NCBI GenBank assembly: GCA_014382465.1
Contig: JACNJP010000224.1
Span: 9,560-35,657 of the forward strand
Direction: 5' to 3'
Source: Planctomycetota bacterium
GTDB taxonomy: Bacteria; Planctomycetota; UBA1135
DNA length: 26,098 bases
The notes under the pieces are model-generated. The model saw only the letters and a list, made by a program, of their open reading frames with translations, was not told the origin of the DNA and ran no database searches. Position numbers and translations under genes: made by a program. Shown piece by piece: positions 6,968 to 15,849 of the stretch. Position 1 is the first letter of the stretch. Every line of letters starts with the position of its first letter.

Positions 6968-8125
6968 CTATCCGCCGGACGCTCCGCCCCCGCCGCCGCA
7001 GGCCGGACGCAATGCGAGCAGTTGCGCCACCAATTGCGGCTGCTCGGCGTCGATCTCCAGGGCCCACCGCCGGCGCTGGTCGTGGTGACCGTAGCGGGGG
7101 TCGTAGTAGCGCTCGAGCAGGACCTCGGCGACCCGGCGCCAGTCCCCCTGGTCGAGCCAGGCCGAGAGCTGCCCGGTCCACTTCTTCCCCAGCCGCTTCT
7201 CGAGGAACGGCAGCCGGTCCCGCAGCTCCGAGGCGTGCTCCTGGGTCGGCAGGTAGTCGGCCGCCAGCACGCCGACGCGGTGCTCCAGCGAGCCGTCGAT
7301 CCGCACCTGGACCGCCGCCTCCATGGCCTCGAACAAGGGCTCCGGCACCACCGCGTCCCCGACCTTGCGGCTCTCGCCCTCGACGAACCACGGCGGCGGG
7401 CCGAGCTGGGCCAGGCGGGCGATCAAGGCGGTCTCGAAGGCCTTCTGGCTCACGGGCGCGAGCCCGACGTCGCCCAGGACCGACGACCGGTGCTGGGCGA
7501 AGCCCTCCAGATCGATCGTGGTGCCGGGGGCCTCGCGCTCGATCGCCGCCAGGATGCGGGTCTTCCCGACCCCGGTCGGCCCGCGCAGCACGATCAGCGG
7601 CATCGTCGGCTCCAGCTCCACCAGCCGCTGCCGGACCCAGGCGCGGTAGGCCTTGTAGCCGCCGCTCAGATGGACCGCCCGCCGCTCCCCGAGCGCCTGG
7701 AGCAGCGCCACCACCGAGCGGGAGCGCATGCCGCCGCGCCAGCAGTTGAGCACGATCGGCGAAGCCGGCAGCGGATCCGGCGCGGTCCACTCGACCGCCT
7801 CCTGGAACCGGCCGTCGCGGCCCCAGGCGGTCAATTCGCGGAAGCGCGGACGCCACGCATCGGCGGCCACGGGCACGTCCAGGACCTCCTCCAGCAGCCC
7901 GGCGAGCCGCTCCTCGACCATCTCCAGTCCGGCCTCGTAAGCCGCGTCGGCCGACTCCTTCGCATACAGCGTGCCGACCACCGCCCGCTGGCGGTCGTCG
8001 AAGAGGGGGACGTTGACCGCTCCCGGCAGGTGGTCCTCGGCGAACTCCCGCGGGCTGCGCAGGTCCACGAATCGCACTCCAGGGAGGCGGACGGCCGCCT
8101 CGTAAGGAAGCGTCGGAAGCCGCAT
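6968..8125 (-). CDS. selU: tRNA 2-selenouridine synthase (SelU/MnmH)
   Basis: A 385-residue protein that replaces the sulfur of 2-thiouridine at the tRNA wobble position with selenium, via a geranylated intermediate, using selenophosphate. Residues 1-160 form a rhodanese domain with FVDLRSPREF, DHLPGAVNVPLFDD and the active-site loop NCWRGGMRSRS (catalytic Cys128). Residues about 175-300 form a P-loop domain with GPTGVGKT (182-189). Both are family hallmarks and the length is typical. The ATG at 8125 is preferred over an upstream frame start (8242) because the conserved fold begins at MRLPTLPYEA and a TAGAAT -10-like box lies just before it. It is the first gene of the selU-purF-MATE cluster. 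No selD is visible in the window, so selenium use depends on genes elsewhere. Confidence 0.93.
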   Translation of the reverse strand: MRLPTLPYEAAVRLPGVRFVDLRSPREFAEDHLPGAVNVPLFDDRQRAVVGTLYAKESADAAYEAGLEMVEERLAGLLEEVLDVPVAADAWRPRFRELTAWGRDGRFQEAVEWTAPDPLPASPIVLNCWRGGMRSRSVVALLQALGERRAVHLSGGYKAYRAWVRQRLVELEPTMPLIVLRGPTGVGKTRILAAIEREAPGTTIDLEGFAQHRSSVLGDVGLAPVSQKAFETALIARLAQLGPPPWFVEGESRKVGDAVVPEPLFEAMEAAVQVRIDGSLEHRVGVLAADYLPTQEHASELRDRLPFLEKRLGKKWTGQLSAWLDQGDWRRVAEVLLERYYDPRYGHHDQRRRWALEIDAEQPQLVAQLLALRPACGGGGGASGG

Positions 8126-8179
8126 GAGAACTGGCAATTCTAGCGATCGGGCCCTCAAGCGGAGCTTTCCGCCGAGCCG
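8126..8179. promoter_or_regulatory. Divergent promoter region selU / hybrid histidine kinase
   Basis: On the minus strand TAGAAT (complement of 8137-8142) lies 11 bases before the selU ATG, which would place transcription start within about five bases of the start codon. There is no purine-rich ribosome site. No clear -35 hexamer was found at 16-18 bases. The rightward kinase gene must also be expressed from this 54-base gap; its promoter is not obvious. Confidence 0.4.
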
Positions 8180-10102
8180 ATGGAGGAACGCGGCCTGCGA
8201 CGAGCCTTGCCGCTCCCCTTCGGAAGGCCGCCCATCCCCCACGTGCCCGATTCATCCTCCCAGTTCGAGGCGTTCCTCCAGGATCGCTGGCGGAAGACCA
8301 ATTATTTCGGCTACCTGGCCGAGTGCGTGGCCCTCCTGTCCATGCTGGCGGTGATCTTCGGCCTGCACCACCTGGTCAAGCCGATGCCCCTCGCGACCCT
8401 GGTCCCGGTCCTCCTGGGCGGCATCCTCGTCAGCGGCCTGCCGACCTGGTTCAACCACCGCAACCGGACCGTCGACCGGCGCCTGATCGTCGTCGCCAGC
8501 TATCTGGTGTTCGCCGTGATCTTCGCCGGCCTCGCCGGCGTGATCGACGCCACCCTCGGCGAGCCGGCGGTCCTGGCCTGCTGCTTCCCGCTCCTGGCCT
8601 GCTGGGGGATCTATCCGCAGACCCGCTCGAGGTCGGTCCTGCTGCCCCTGGCGACCTGGGCGGCTTTCGGCCTGGCCTATTTCCCAGCCTCGGACTGGGC
8701 CGCGACCTCCTGGCTCCACCTGCTGCTCTTCGTGCTGGCCGGACTCGGCGGCACCATCGCCGCCGTGCTGAGCTCCCACTCCCTGTGGGACAGCCTGCGC
8801 CAGCTCTTCGCCTCGAACCAACAGCTCGACCTGGCCGTGGAGGAGGCGCGCGCCGGAACCCTGGCCAAGTCGGAGTTCCTGGCGAACATGAGCCACGAGA
8901 TCCGGACGCCGATGAACGGCGTCATCGGCATGGTGAGCCTGCTCGAGCGCTCGGAGCTCGACGAGGAGCAGAGCGCCTGCGTCGGCCTGATCCGCGAGAG
9001 CGGCTCGGCGCTGCTGGGCATCCTCAACGACATCCTCGACCTCTCCAAGATCGAGGCCGGCAAGCTCACGGTCGAGGAGGTCGGCTTCGATCTGCGGCGC
9101 GTGGTGCACGGCGTGATCCGGCTCCTCAGCGGCACCAAGGCCGCCAAGGGACTGCAGCTCGGCGCCACCGTGGCGCCCGAGGTGCCCGACGCCGTCATCG
9201 GCGACCCGACCCGGCTCCGGCAGGTGCTCATGAACCTGACCGGCAACGCCACCAAGTTCACGGAGCAGGGCTCGGTCTCGGTCAAGGTGGACCTGGCGGA
9301 AGACCGCGGCCGGCAGGCGCTGGTGAGGGTGCGCATCCGCGACACCGGCATCGGCATGACCCAGGAGCAGCAGGAGGGGCTGTTCAAGCCGTTCTCCCAG
9401 GCGGACGCGTCGATGACCCGGCGCTTCGGCGGCACCGGTCTCGGCCTGGCCATCTCGCGCCAGCTCTGCGAACTCATGGGCGGCGAGATCACCCTCCGCA
9501 GCCAGCCCGGGGTCGGCAGCGAGTTCAGCTTCACCGTGCTCCTGACCCGGGATCCCGCCCGGGAATCGGATACTCAGGTGCTCGACGGCAACTGGAGCTT
9601 CGCCGGCGAGGACCCGGCCGCGGCCGCCCGGAAGACCCCTGGGACCGCGCCGCCCGCCGCCACGGAGGCCGACCGCGCAGGTCCGCCCGCCGGAACGACC
9701 GGACACCGCATCCTCCTGGTGGAGGACAACCCGGTGAACCAGATGCTGGCGCGGAAGATCCTGCAGCGGCTCGGGAAGGTCGTGACCCTGGCCAAGGACG
9801 GCCAGCAGGCGGTCGATCTGTTCGAGCCCGGGGCCTTCGACCTGGTGCTGATGGACTGCCAGATGCCGCGGCTCGACGGCCGCGGCGCCACGCGGGAGAT
9901 CCGCAGGATCGAGGGCGGCGCCAGCCGGGTGCCGGTCATCGCCCTGACCGCCAACGCCATGGCCGGGGACCGCGAGACCATGATCGCCGCCGGGATGGAC
10001 GATTACCTCGCCAAGCCCTTCGAGCTCGTCCAGCTGCAGAAGGTCCTGGAGCGGTGGCTGAAGCCGGGCCGGATCGGTTCGGTGGGCGCTCCGGGCGGGT
10101 AG
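8180..10102 (+). CDS. Membrane hybrid histidine kinase (HisKA-HATPase-REC), first of tandem pair
   Basis: A 640-residue sensor kinase. After a cytoplasmic N-terminus there are about six hydrophobic segments (residues 42-200) with very short loops and no large periplasmic domain, so the signal is probably sensed in or at the membrane. A short coiled linker leads to HisKA with SEFLANMSHEIRTPMNGV (phosphorylated His239). The HATPase domain carries the N box (LMNLTGNATKFT), RIRDTGIGM and FGGTGLGLAIS. A variable Pro/Ala-rich linker (about 465-510) precedes a receiver domain with LLVEDNPVNQ, phosphoacceptor Asp559 in LMDCQMP, and LAKPF. No HPt or DNA-binding output domain is fused, so phosphate must pass to a separate partner. 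It lies 47 bases before a paralogous kinase. Confidence 0.93.
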   Translation: MEERGLRRALPLPFGRPPIPHVPDSSSQFEAFLQDRWRKTNYFGYLAECVALLSMLAVIFGLHHLVKPMPLATLVPVLLGGILVSGLPTWFNHRNRTVDRRLIVVASYLVFAVIFAGLAGVIDATLGEPAVLACCFPLLACWGIYPQTRSRSVLLPLATWAAFGLAYFPASDWAATSWLHLLLFVLAGLGGTIAAVLSSHSLWDSLRQLFASNQQLDLAVEEARAGTLAKSEFLANMSHEIRTPMNGVIGMVSLLERSELDEEQSACVGLIRESGSALLGILNDILDLSKIEAGKLTVEEVGFDLRRVVHGVIRLLSGTKAAKGLQLGATVAPEVPDAVIGDPTRLRQVLMNLTGNATKFTEQGSVSVKVDLAEDRGRQALVRVRIRDTGIGMTQEQQEGLFKPFSQADASMTRRFGGTGLGLAISRQLCELMGGEITLRSQPGVGSEFSFTVLLTRDPARESDTQVLDGNWSFAGEDPAAAARKTPGTAPPAATEADRAGPPAGTTGHRILLVEDNPVNQMLARKILQRLGKVVTLAKDGQQAVDLFEPGAFDLVLMDCQMPRLDGRGATREIRRIEGGASRVPVIALTANAMAGDRETMIAAGMDDYLAKPFELVQLQKVLERWLKPGRIGSVGAPGG

Positions 10103-10149
10103 CGAATGCCAGCCTCAAGGGGAGCGGGCGCTCCGGCCGATGAAACGGC

Positions 10150-11982
<1,833 letters not shown>

Positions 11983-11994
11983 CCCGGGCTCGGC

Positions 11995-12009
11995 TATCCT
12001 CTCGGGGCC
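11995..12009 (+). promoter_or_regulatory. -10-like box just before transaldolase gene
   Basis: TATCCT at 11995-12000 lies nine bases before the ATG at 12010. If used, transcription would start within a few bases of the ATG, giving a leaderless message. The gap to the upstream kinase is only 27 bases, so read-through is also possible. Confidence 0.35.
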
Positions 12010-13260
12010 ATGACCGATGCCCCCGCCCTCGCTTCCACCAAGCTGAACCAGGTCATCCGCGAAGGCGTCTCCGAGGCGCCGCTGGACGCCCTGGCCAACC
12101 CCCTCTGGGCCCGGATGCGCGAGCTCGGCACCGAGCTGTGGCTCGACACCGGCGACATGGACCAGGCCGCGACCTTGTGGAGCGCCGAGTTCACCGCGCT
12201 GACGACCAACAACACGCTGCTGAACATGGAGATCCAGAAGGGCATCTACGACCAGTGGATCCCCCTGGCGGCGGCGGCGGTGCGCGAGGACCAGCCGGAC
12301 ATCGAAGGCCAGGACCTGGTGCTCGAGATCGCCTTCGCGCTCAACGCCCGCCACGGCCTGCGACTGCACGAGCGCTTCGGCGCCTACGTCTCGGTCGAGC
12401 TGCACACCGACCTGGCCCACGACGTCGAGCGCTCGGTGGCCTACGGCCGCCGCTACGCCTCCTTGTGCGACCACTTCATCGTCAAGGTGCCGCTGACGCC
12501 GTCGGGGCTGATCGCGGCGCGCCGGCTGGAGGACGAGGGCATCCCGGTGAACTTCACCCTCGGCTTCTCGGCGCGGCAGAACCACCTGGTGGCGCGCTTC
12601 GCCCGGCCGAGCTGGGTGAACGTCTTCATGGGGCGGCTGAACGCCTACGCCGCCGCCGAAGGGCTCGGCGACGGCGCCTGGGTCGGCGAGCGGGCGACTC
12701 TGGCGAGCCAGGCGACCCTTGTCGAGCTCCGCGAGAAGGGCCTGTGCTCGACCCGGCAGATCGGCGCCAGCATGCGCTCCGCCGAGCAGGTGGCGACGCT
12801 GGCCGGCCTCGACGTGTTCACGGTGCCCTGCGGCGTCACCGCCGGCTTCCTGGCCGACCCGCCGGCGGTCGAGACGCTCGCCGACCGCACCGGCGAGGAC
12901 TACCGGCCGACCTGGGCCGAAGGGGTCGACCCCGTGGCGGAAGGCCTGGAGGAGCTCTGGGAGGTCGATCCCGGGTTCCAGAGCGCCTGCGACCGGCTCG
13001 CAGAGCTCGACCCGGCGACCGTAACCGCCCAGCAGATCGTCGACCTGCTCCACGACGCCGGCCAGGGCAACCTCTTCCCGCGCCTCAGCGAGGCCGAGCT
13101 CGCGGCGATCGCCGACGAGGGCAAGCTGCCCAAGCGGGCCCGCTGGTCCGGCGACCTCGCCTCCGGCCGTTGCGGCCTCGACGCCCTGTTCACGCTCGCC
13201 GGGCTGCTGGCCTTCACCAAGGACCAGGCGGCCCTCGACGACCGCATTCGCGGCCTCTAG
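12010..13260 (+). CDS. Transaldolase-family protein, long form
   Basis: A 416-residue cytoplasmic protein of the class I aldolase/transaldolase fold. Motifs are ELWLDTGDMDQ (first strand), LTTNNTLLN in the place of the usual ATTNPSL, and HFIVKVPLTPSG, where Lys159 is the expected Schiff-base lysine. These are followed by VNFTLGFSARQ and the phosphate-binding region WVNVFMGRLNAY. Classical transaldolase interconverts sedoheptulose-7-P/glyceraldehyde-3-P and erythrose-4-P/fructose-6-P in the pentose phosphate pathway. This protein is about 100 residues longer than TalB-type enzymes; the extra C-terminal part (about 310-416) includes a helical segment and LPKRARWSGDL. The altered TTNN loop leaves room for a related aldolase or a different sugar phosphate, so the family is sure and the exact reaction is not. 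Start at 12010 is supported by the adjacent TATCCT box. Confidence 0.85.
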   Translation: MTDAPALASTKLNQVIREGVSEAPLDALANPLWARMRELGTELWLDTGDMDQAATLWSAEFTALTTNNTLLNMEIQKGIYDQWIPLAAAAVREDQPDIEGQDLVLEIAFALNARHGLRLHERFGAYVSVELHTDLAHDVERSVAYGRRYASLCDHFIVKVPLTPSGLIAARRLEDEGIPVNFTLGFSARQNHLVARFARPSWVNVFMGRLNAYAAAEGLGDGAWVGERATLASQATLVELREKGLCSTRQIGASMRSAEQVATLAGLDVFTVPCGVTAGFLADPPAVETLADRTGEDYRPTWAEGVDPVAEGLEELWEVDPGFQSACDRLAELDPATVTAQQIVDLLHDAGQGNLFPRLSEAELAAIADEGKLPKRARWSGDLASGRCGLDALFTLAGLLAFTKDQAALDDRIRGL

Positions 13261-13344
13261 GCGCCGGGCGCCCGCGGGGAAATCAGGCCGCCCCCTGGCG
13301 ACCAATTCCCCGGCCGAAGCCGACACCGGTCCGGATTCCGGTTC

Positions 13345-13386
13345 TACGATGGAGTGGCCGCCGCCCCTCGGAACCGACCCGGACCC
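13345..13386 (+). promoter_or_regulatory. Promoter-like box before the protease gene
   Basis: TACGAT (13345-13350) is a -10-like hexamer 36 bases before the ATG at 13387. A transcript beginning near 13357 would exclude the upstream GTG at 13354, which supports the ATG as the true start. The 126-base gap after the transaldolase gene also contains a GGGCGCCC palindrome (13266-13273) with no T tract. Confidence 0.3.
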
Positions 13387-15774
13387 ATGCTCACGACCTT
13401 CCTCGCCTTCTCGCTCCTCCTCCCGCAGGCGGTACCCCAGCCTGAGGTCATCTCCGCCGAATTGCGGCAGGTCATCGAAGTCGCGCCGCTCGAGCAGCAC
13501 CGCGTCTACGCCTTGATGGCCGACCGCCTCGACTACGCCGATTTCGCCGGCCGCGTCGAGCAGCTGGCCCGCGGCGACCGCCAGCGCTTCGTCATGGACG
13601 AGCTGCGCGCCCACGCCGACCTGGCGCAGGCGCCGCTCCGCGACCTGCTCCAGGACCTCGAGTCCCAGGGCCACGTCTCCCGGGTCAACCCGCTGTGGAT
13701 CGTCAACGGCGTCCAGCTCTCGGGCGACGCCGAGGCGATCCGCCGGCTGGCGGCGGTCCCCGGCGTCTCCCGGATCAGCTACGACCCCGACCGCGATCCG
13801 AACGAGCTCCAGGACGTGCCGCTGGCGGCGATGATCCAGCAGGCCGCCCGGCCGGGCGTGACCGGCGGCGGCCGCGCCGTCAGCTACTACAGCGAGGACT
13901 TCGAGTCCGGCGCCTTCGGCCCCGAGTGGAGCACCGCCACGACCGCCACCGGGCGCGTCCAGGTGACGACCCTGCACGGCCCCCACCAGGGCAGCTACCA
14001 CGTCGTCATGGACAGCTCGCTCGACGGCTCCTACGGCAGCGCGTCGATGACCCTGACCGTCGACCTGAGCGCCGCCTCCACCGCGCAGCTCCGCTACGCC
14101 TTCCTCGACCTCTACGACGAGTTCAACCTCGGCTCGGACATCCTCGAGGCCTCCGACGACGGCGGGCTGAGCTGGACCAAGGTGGCGGACCTGAACGGCG
14201 CCAACGGCACCTACCTGGTCTTGACCCACGACCTCGATCTGCTGGGCCTGAGCTACGTCTCCAACTTCAAGCTCCGCTGGAGCTGGTACGACAACTATTC
14301 CGCGCCGACCGACGGCTTCGGCTTCGACCTGATCGAGCTCGCCGACAGCTTCCCGCCGCCGCCGCCGCCGGCCCCCGAGCCGAACCTCGTCAAGCACCAG
14401 GCGCCCGACCTGTGGAGCCTCGGCGTCACCGGCGCCGGCGTCGTGCTGCTGAATATCGACTCCGGCACCGACCGCAACCACCCCGACCTGGCCAACCGCA
14501 TCTGGACCAACCCGCTCGACCCGATCGACGGCATCGACAACGACGGCAACGGCTACATCGATGACTACTGGGGCTGGAACTTCGCCGGCAACAACAACAA
14601 CCCCAGCGGCGGCGGCCACGGCACCAACACCGCCGGCATCATGGTCGGCGACGGCAGCTCGGGGGTGCGCCTGACTGGCATGGCGCCGCGCGCCTGGCTG
14701 GCGGTCTGCCAGCTCGGCAACGAGTCCGACCACTGGGCCTCGCTGCAGTGGGGCCTGTCGGTCGGGGTCGACTGCTCGTCCTCCTCCTACTCCTACAAGT
14801 GGCCCTTCTCGCCGCGGCCCGACTACTTCACCCACCGCGCCGTGAGCGAGGGCGTGCTGGCCGCCGGCCAGATCCACGCCAACTCGATCGGCAACCAGGG
14901 CGGGCTCCCCACCTACCCGATCCCCTTCAACATCTCCGCGCCCGGCAACGTCCCCGGGCCGTGGGTGCACCCGCAGCAGGTAGAAGGCGGCATCGCCGCC
15001 GTGCTCGGCTGCTGCGGCGTGAACCTCGCCGACGACTCCTACTACACCGCGAGCGGCCACGGCCCGTCGGCCTGGGAGGACATCACGCTCTATGACCCGG
15101 CCTACCCGCACGTGAACGACCCGGCGATGTGGGACTACCCGGCCGGAGGCTGGTCCGTGCCGCAGCCCGGCCTGCTCAAGCCGGACATCGCCGGTTACAC
15201 CAGCGGCCCCATGACCACCAGCGACGGCGGCGGCTACACCAGCTTCAGCGGCACCTCCTGCGCCACGCCGCACATCGGCGGCGCCAGCGCGCTGTTGATC
15301 TCGGCCAACCCGGCGGCGCTGCCGCGGCAGATCTCGCAGGCGCTGCAGGAGAACGCCTGGGACCGCGGGCCGGCCGGCAAGGACATCGAGTGGGGCACCG
15401 GCGTGGCCAAGGTCTACGACGCCGGAATGCGCGTGATCTGCCTGGCGACCGCCGCGGACCTCGAGCCGCAGGCGGGCAGCGCCAACTCAGTGACGGTGAC
15501 CGGGCCGCCCCTGGCGCGCTACGGCCTGTTCTACGGACGGGCCAAGGGAGCGACTGCCATCGGCGTCTACGGCACGCTGGAGATCGCCAACGCCAAGCTC
15601 CTGAGCACCGGCACCCTGAACGCCGCCGGCAGCGACGTGGTCACCGGCACCATCCCCAACAACCCCGCGCTCTACGACAAGCCGCTGTACGTGCAGGCGG
15701 TCTGCGACGACACCGGTGGAGCGACGGGCGCCTACCTCCACTCCCTGGTCGAGACGATGATCGTCCGGCCCTGA
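13387..15774 (+). CDS. Secreted subtilisin-like (S8) serine protease with inserted beta-sandwich domain
   Basis: A 795-residue secreted protease. It starts with a Sec signal peptide (MLTTFLAFSLLLPQAVPQ), which fixes the start at 13387. An inhibitor-like prosegment (about 20-145) ends with VPGVSRISYD. A beta-sandwich of the MAM/immune-inhibitor-A type (about 165-320; EDFESGAFGPEW, SDDGGLSWTKV, FGFDLIEL) and a proline linker (323-332) follow. Only then comes the S8 domain with Asp358 (NIDSGTD), His411 (GGGHGTNTAG), oxyanion Asn503 and Ser624 (FSGTSCATPHIGG). A calcium-loop-like stretch DGIDNDGNGYIDDYWGWNF follows the catalytic Asp. A C-terminal beta domain of about 110 residues ends the chain. 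The full triad suggests an active extracellular protein-degrading enzyme. The position of the sandwich between pro- and catalytic domains is unusual. It converges on the sulfatase-like gene. Confidence 0.92.
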   Translation: MLTTFLAFSLLLPQAVPQPEVISAELRQVIEVAPLEQHRVYALMADRLDYADFAGRVEQLARGDRQRFVMDELRAHADLAQAPLRDLLQDLESQGHVSRVNPLWIVNGVQLSGDAEAIRRLAAVPGVSRISYDPDRDPNELQDVPLAAMIQQAARPGVTGGGRAVSYYSEDFESGAFGPEWSTATTATGRVQVTTLHGPHQGSYHVVMDSSLDGSYGSASMTLTVDLSAASTAQLRYAFLDLYDEFNLGSDILEASDDGGLSWTKVADLNGANGTYLVLTHDLDLLGLSYVSNFKLRWSWYDNYSAPTDGFGFDLIELADSFPPPPPPAPEPNLVKHQAPDLWSLGVTGAGVVLLNIDSGTDRNHPDLANRIWTNPLDPIDGIDNDGNGYIDDYWGWNFAGNNNNPSGGGHGTNTAGIMVGDGSSGVRLTGMAPRAWLAVCQLGNESDHWASLQWGLSVGVDCSSSSYSYKWPFSPRPDYFTHRAVSEGVLAAGQIHANSIGNQGGLPTYPIPFNISAPGNVPGPWVHPQQVEGGIAAVLGCCGVNLADDSYYTASGHGPSAWEDITLYDPAYPHVNDPAMWDYPAGGWSVPQPGLLKPDIAGYTSGPMTTSDGGGYTSFSGTSCATPHIGGASALLISANPAALPRQISQALQENAWDRGPAGKDIEWGTGVAKVYDAGMRVICLATAADLEPQAGSANSVTVTGPPLARYGLFYGRAKGATAIGVYGTLEIANAKLLSTGTLNAAGSDVVTGTIPNNPALYDKPLYVQAVCDDTGGATGAYLHSLVETMIVRP

Positions 15775-15785
15775 GGATCGATGGT

Positions 15786-15815
15786 GGCAGGCTCGTCCCC
15801 AGGGGCGAGCCTGCC
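15786..15815. terminator. Strong stem-loop between convergent genes
   Basis: GGCAGGCTCG (15786-15795) and CGAGCCTGCC (15806-15815) are perfect ten-base inverted arms. The ten bases between them (TCCCCAGGGG) can extend the stem by four more pairs after one mismatch. It lies 12 bases after the protease stop and 35 bases before the sulfatase-like stop, so it can serve both strands. There is no T tract, so it may act as a bidirectional or Rho-assisted terminator, or as a 3'-end stabiliser. Confidence 0.65.
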
Positions 15816-15849
15816 CCCCGATCCCGGGACCAGGCGCCCCTGCGTCGCC

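Noticed and set aside
4376..8143. A 1255-codon open frame on the plus strand
   Set aside because: It is antisense to the MATE-like, purF and selU genes, which carry clear family motifs. Its product is rich in Arg/His/Gln with no recognisable domain.
13266..13311. Palindrome GGGCGCCC and a GGGGAA...TTCCCC pair as a terminator after the transaldolase gene
   Set aside because: The arms are short or imperfect with a wide loop and no T tract. Such pairs are frequent by chance at this base composition.
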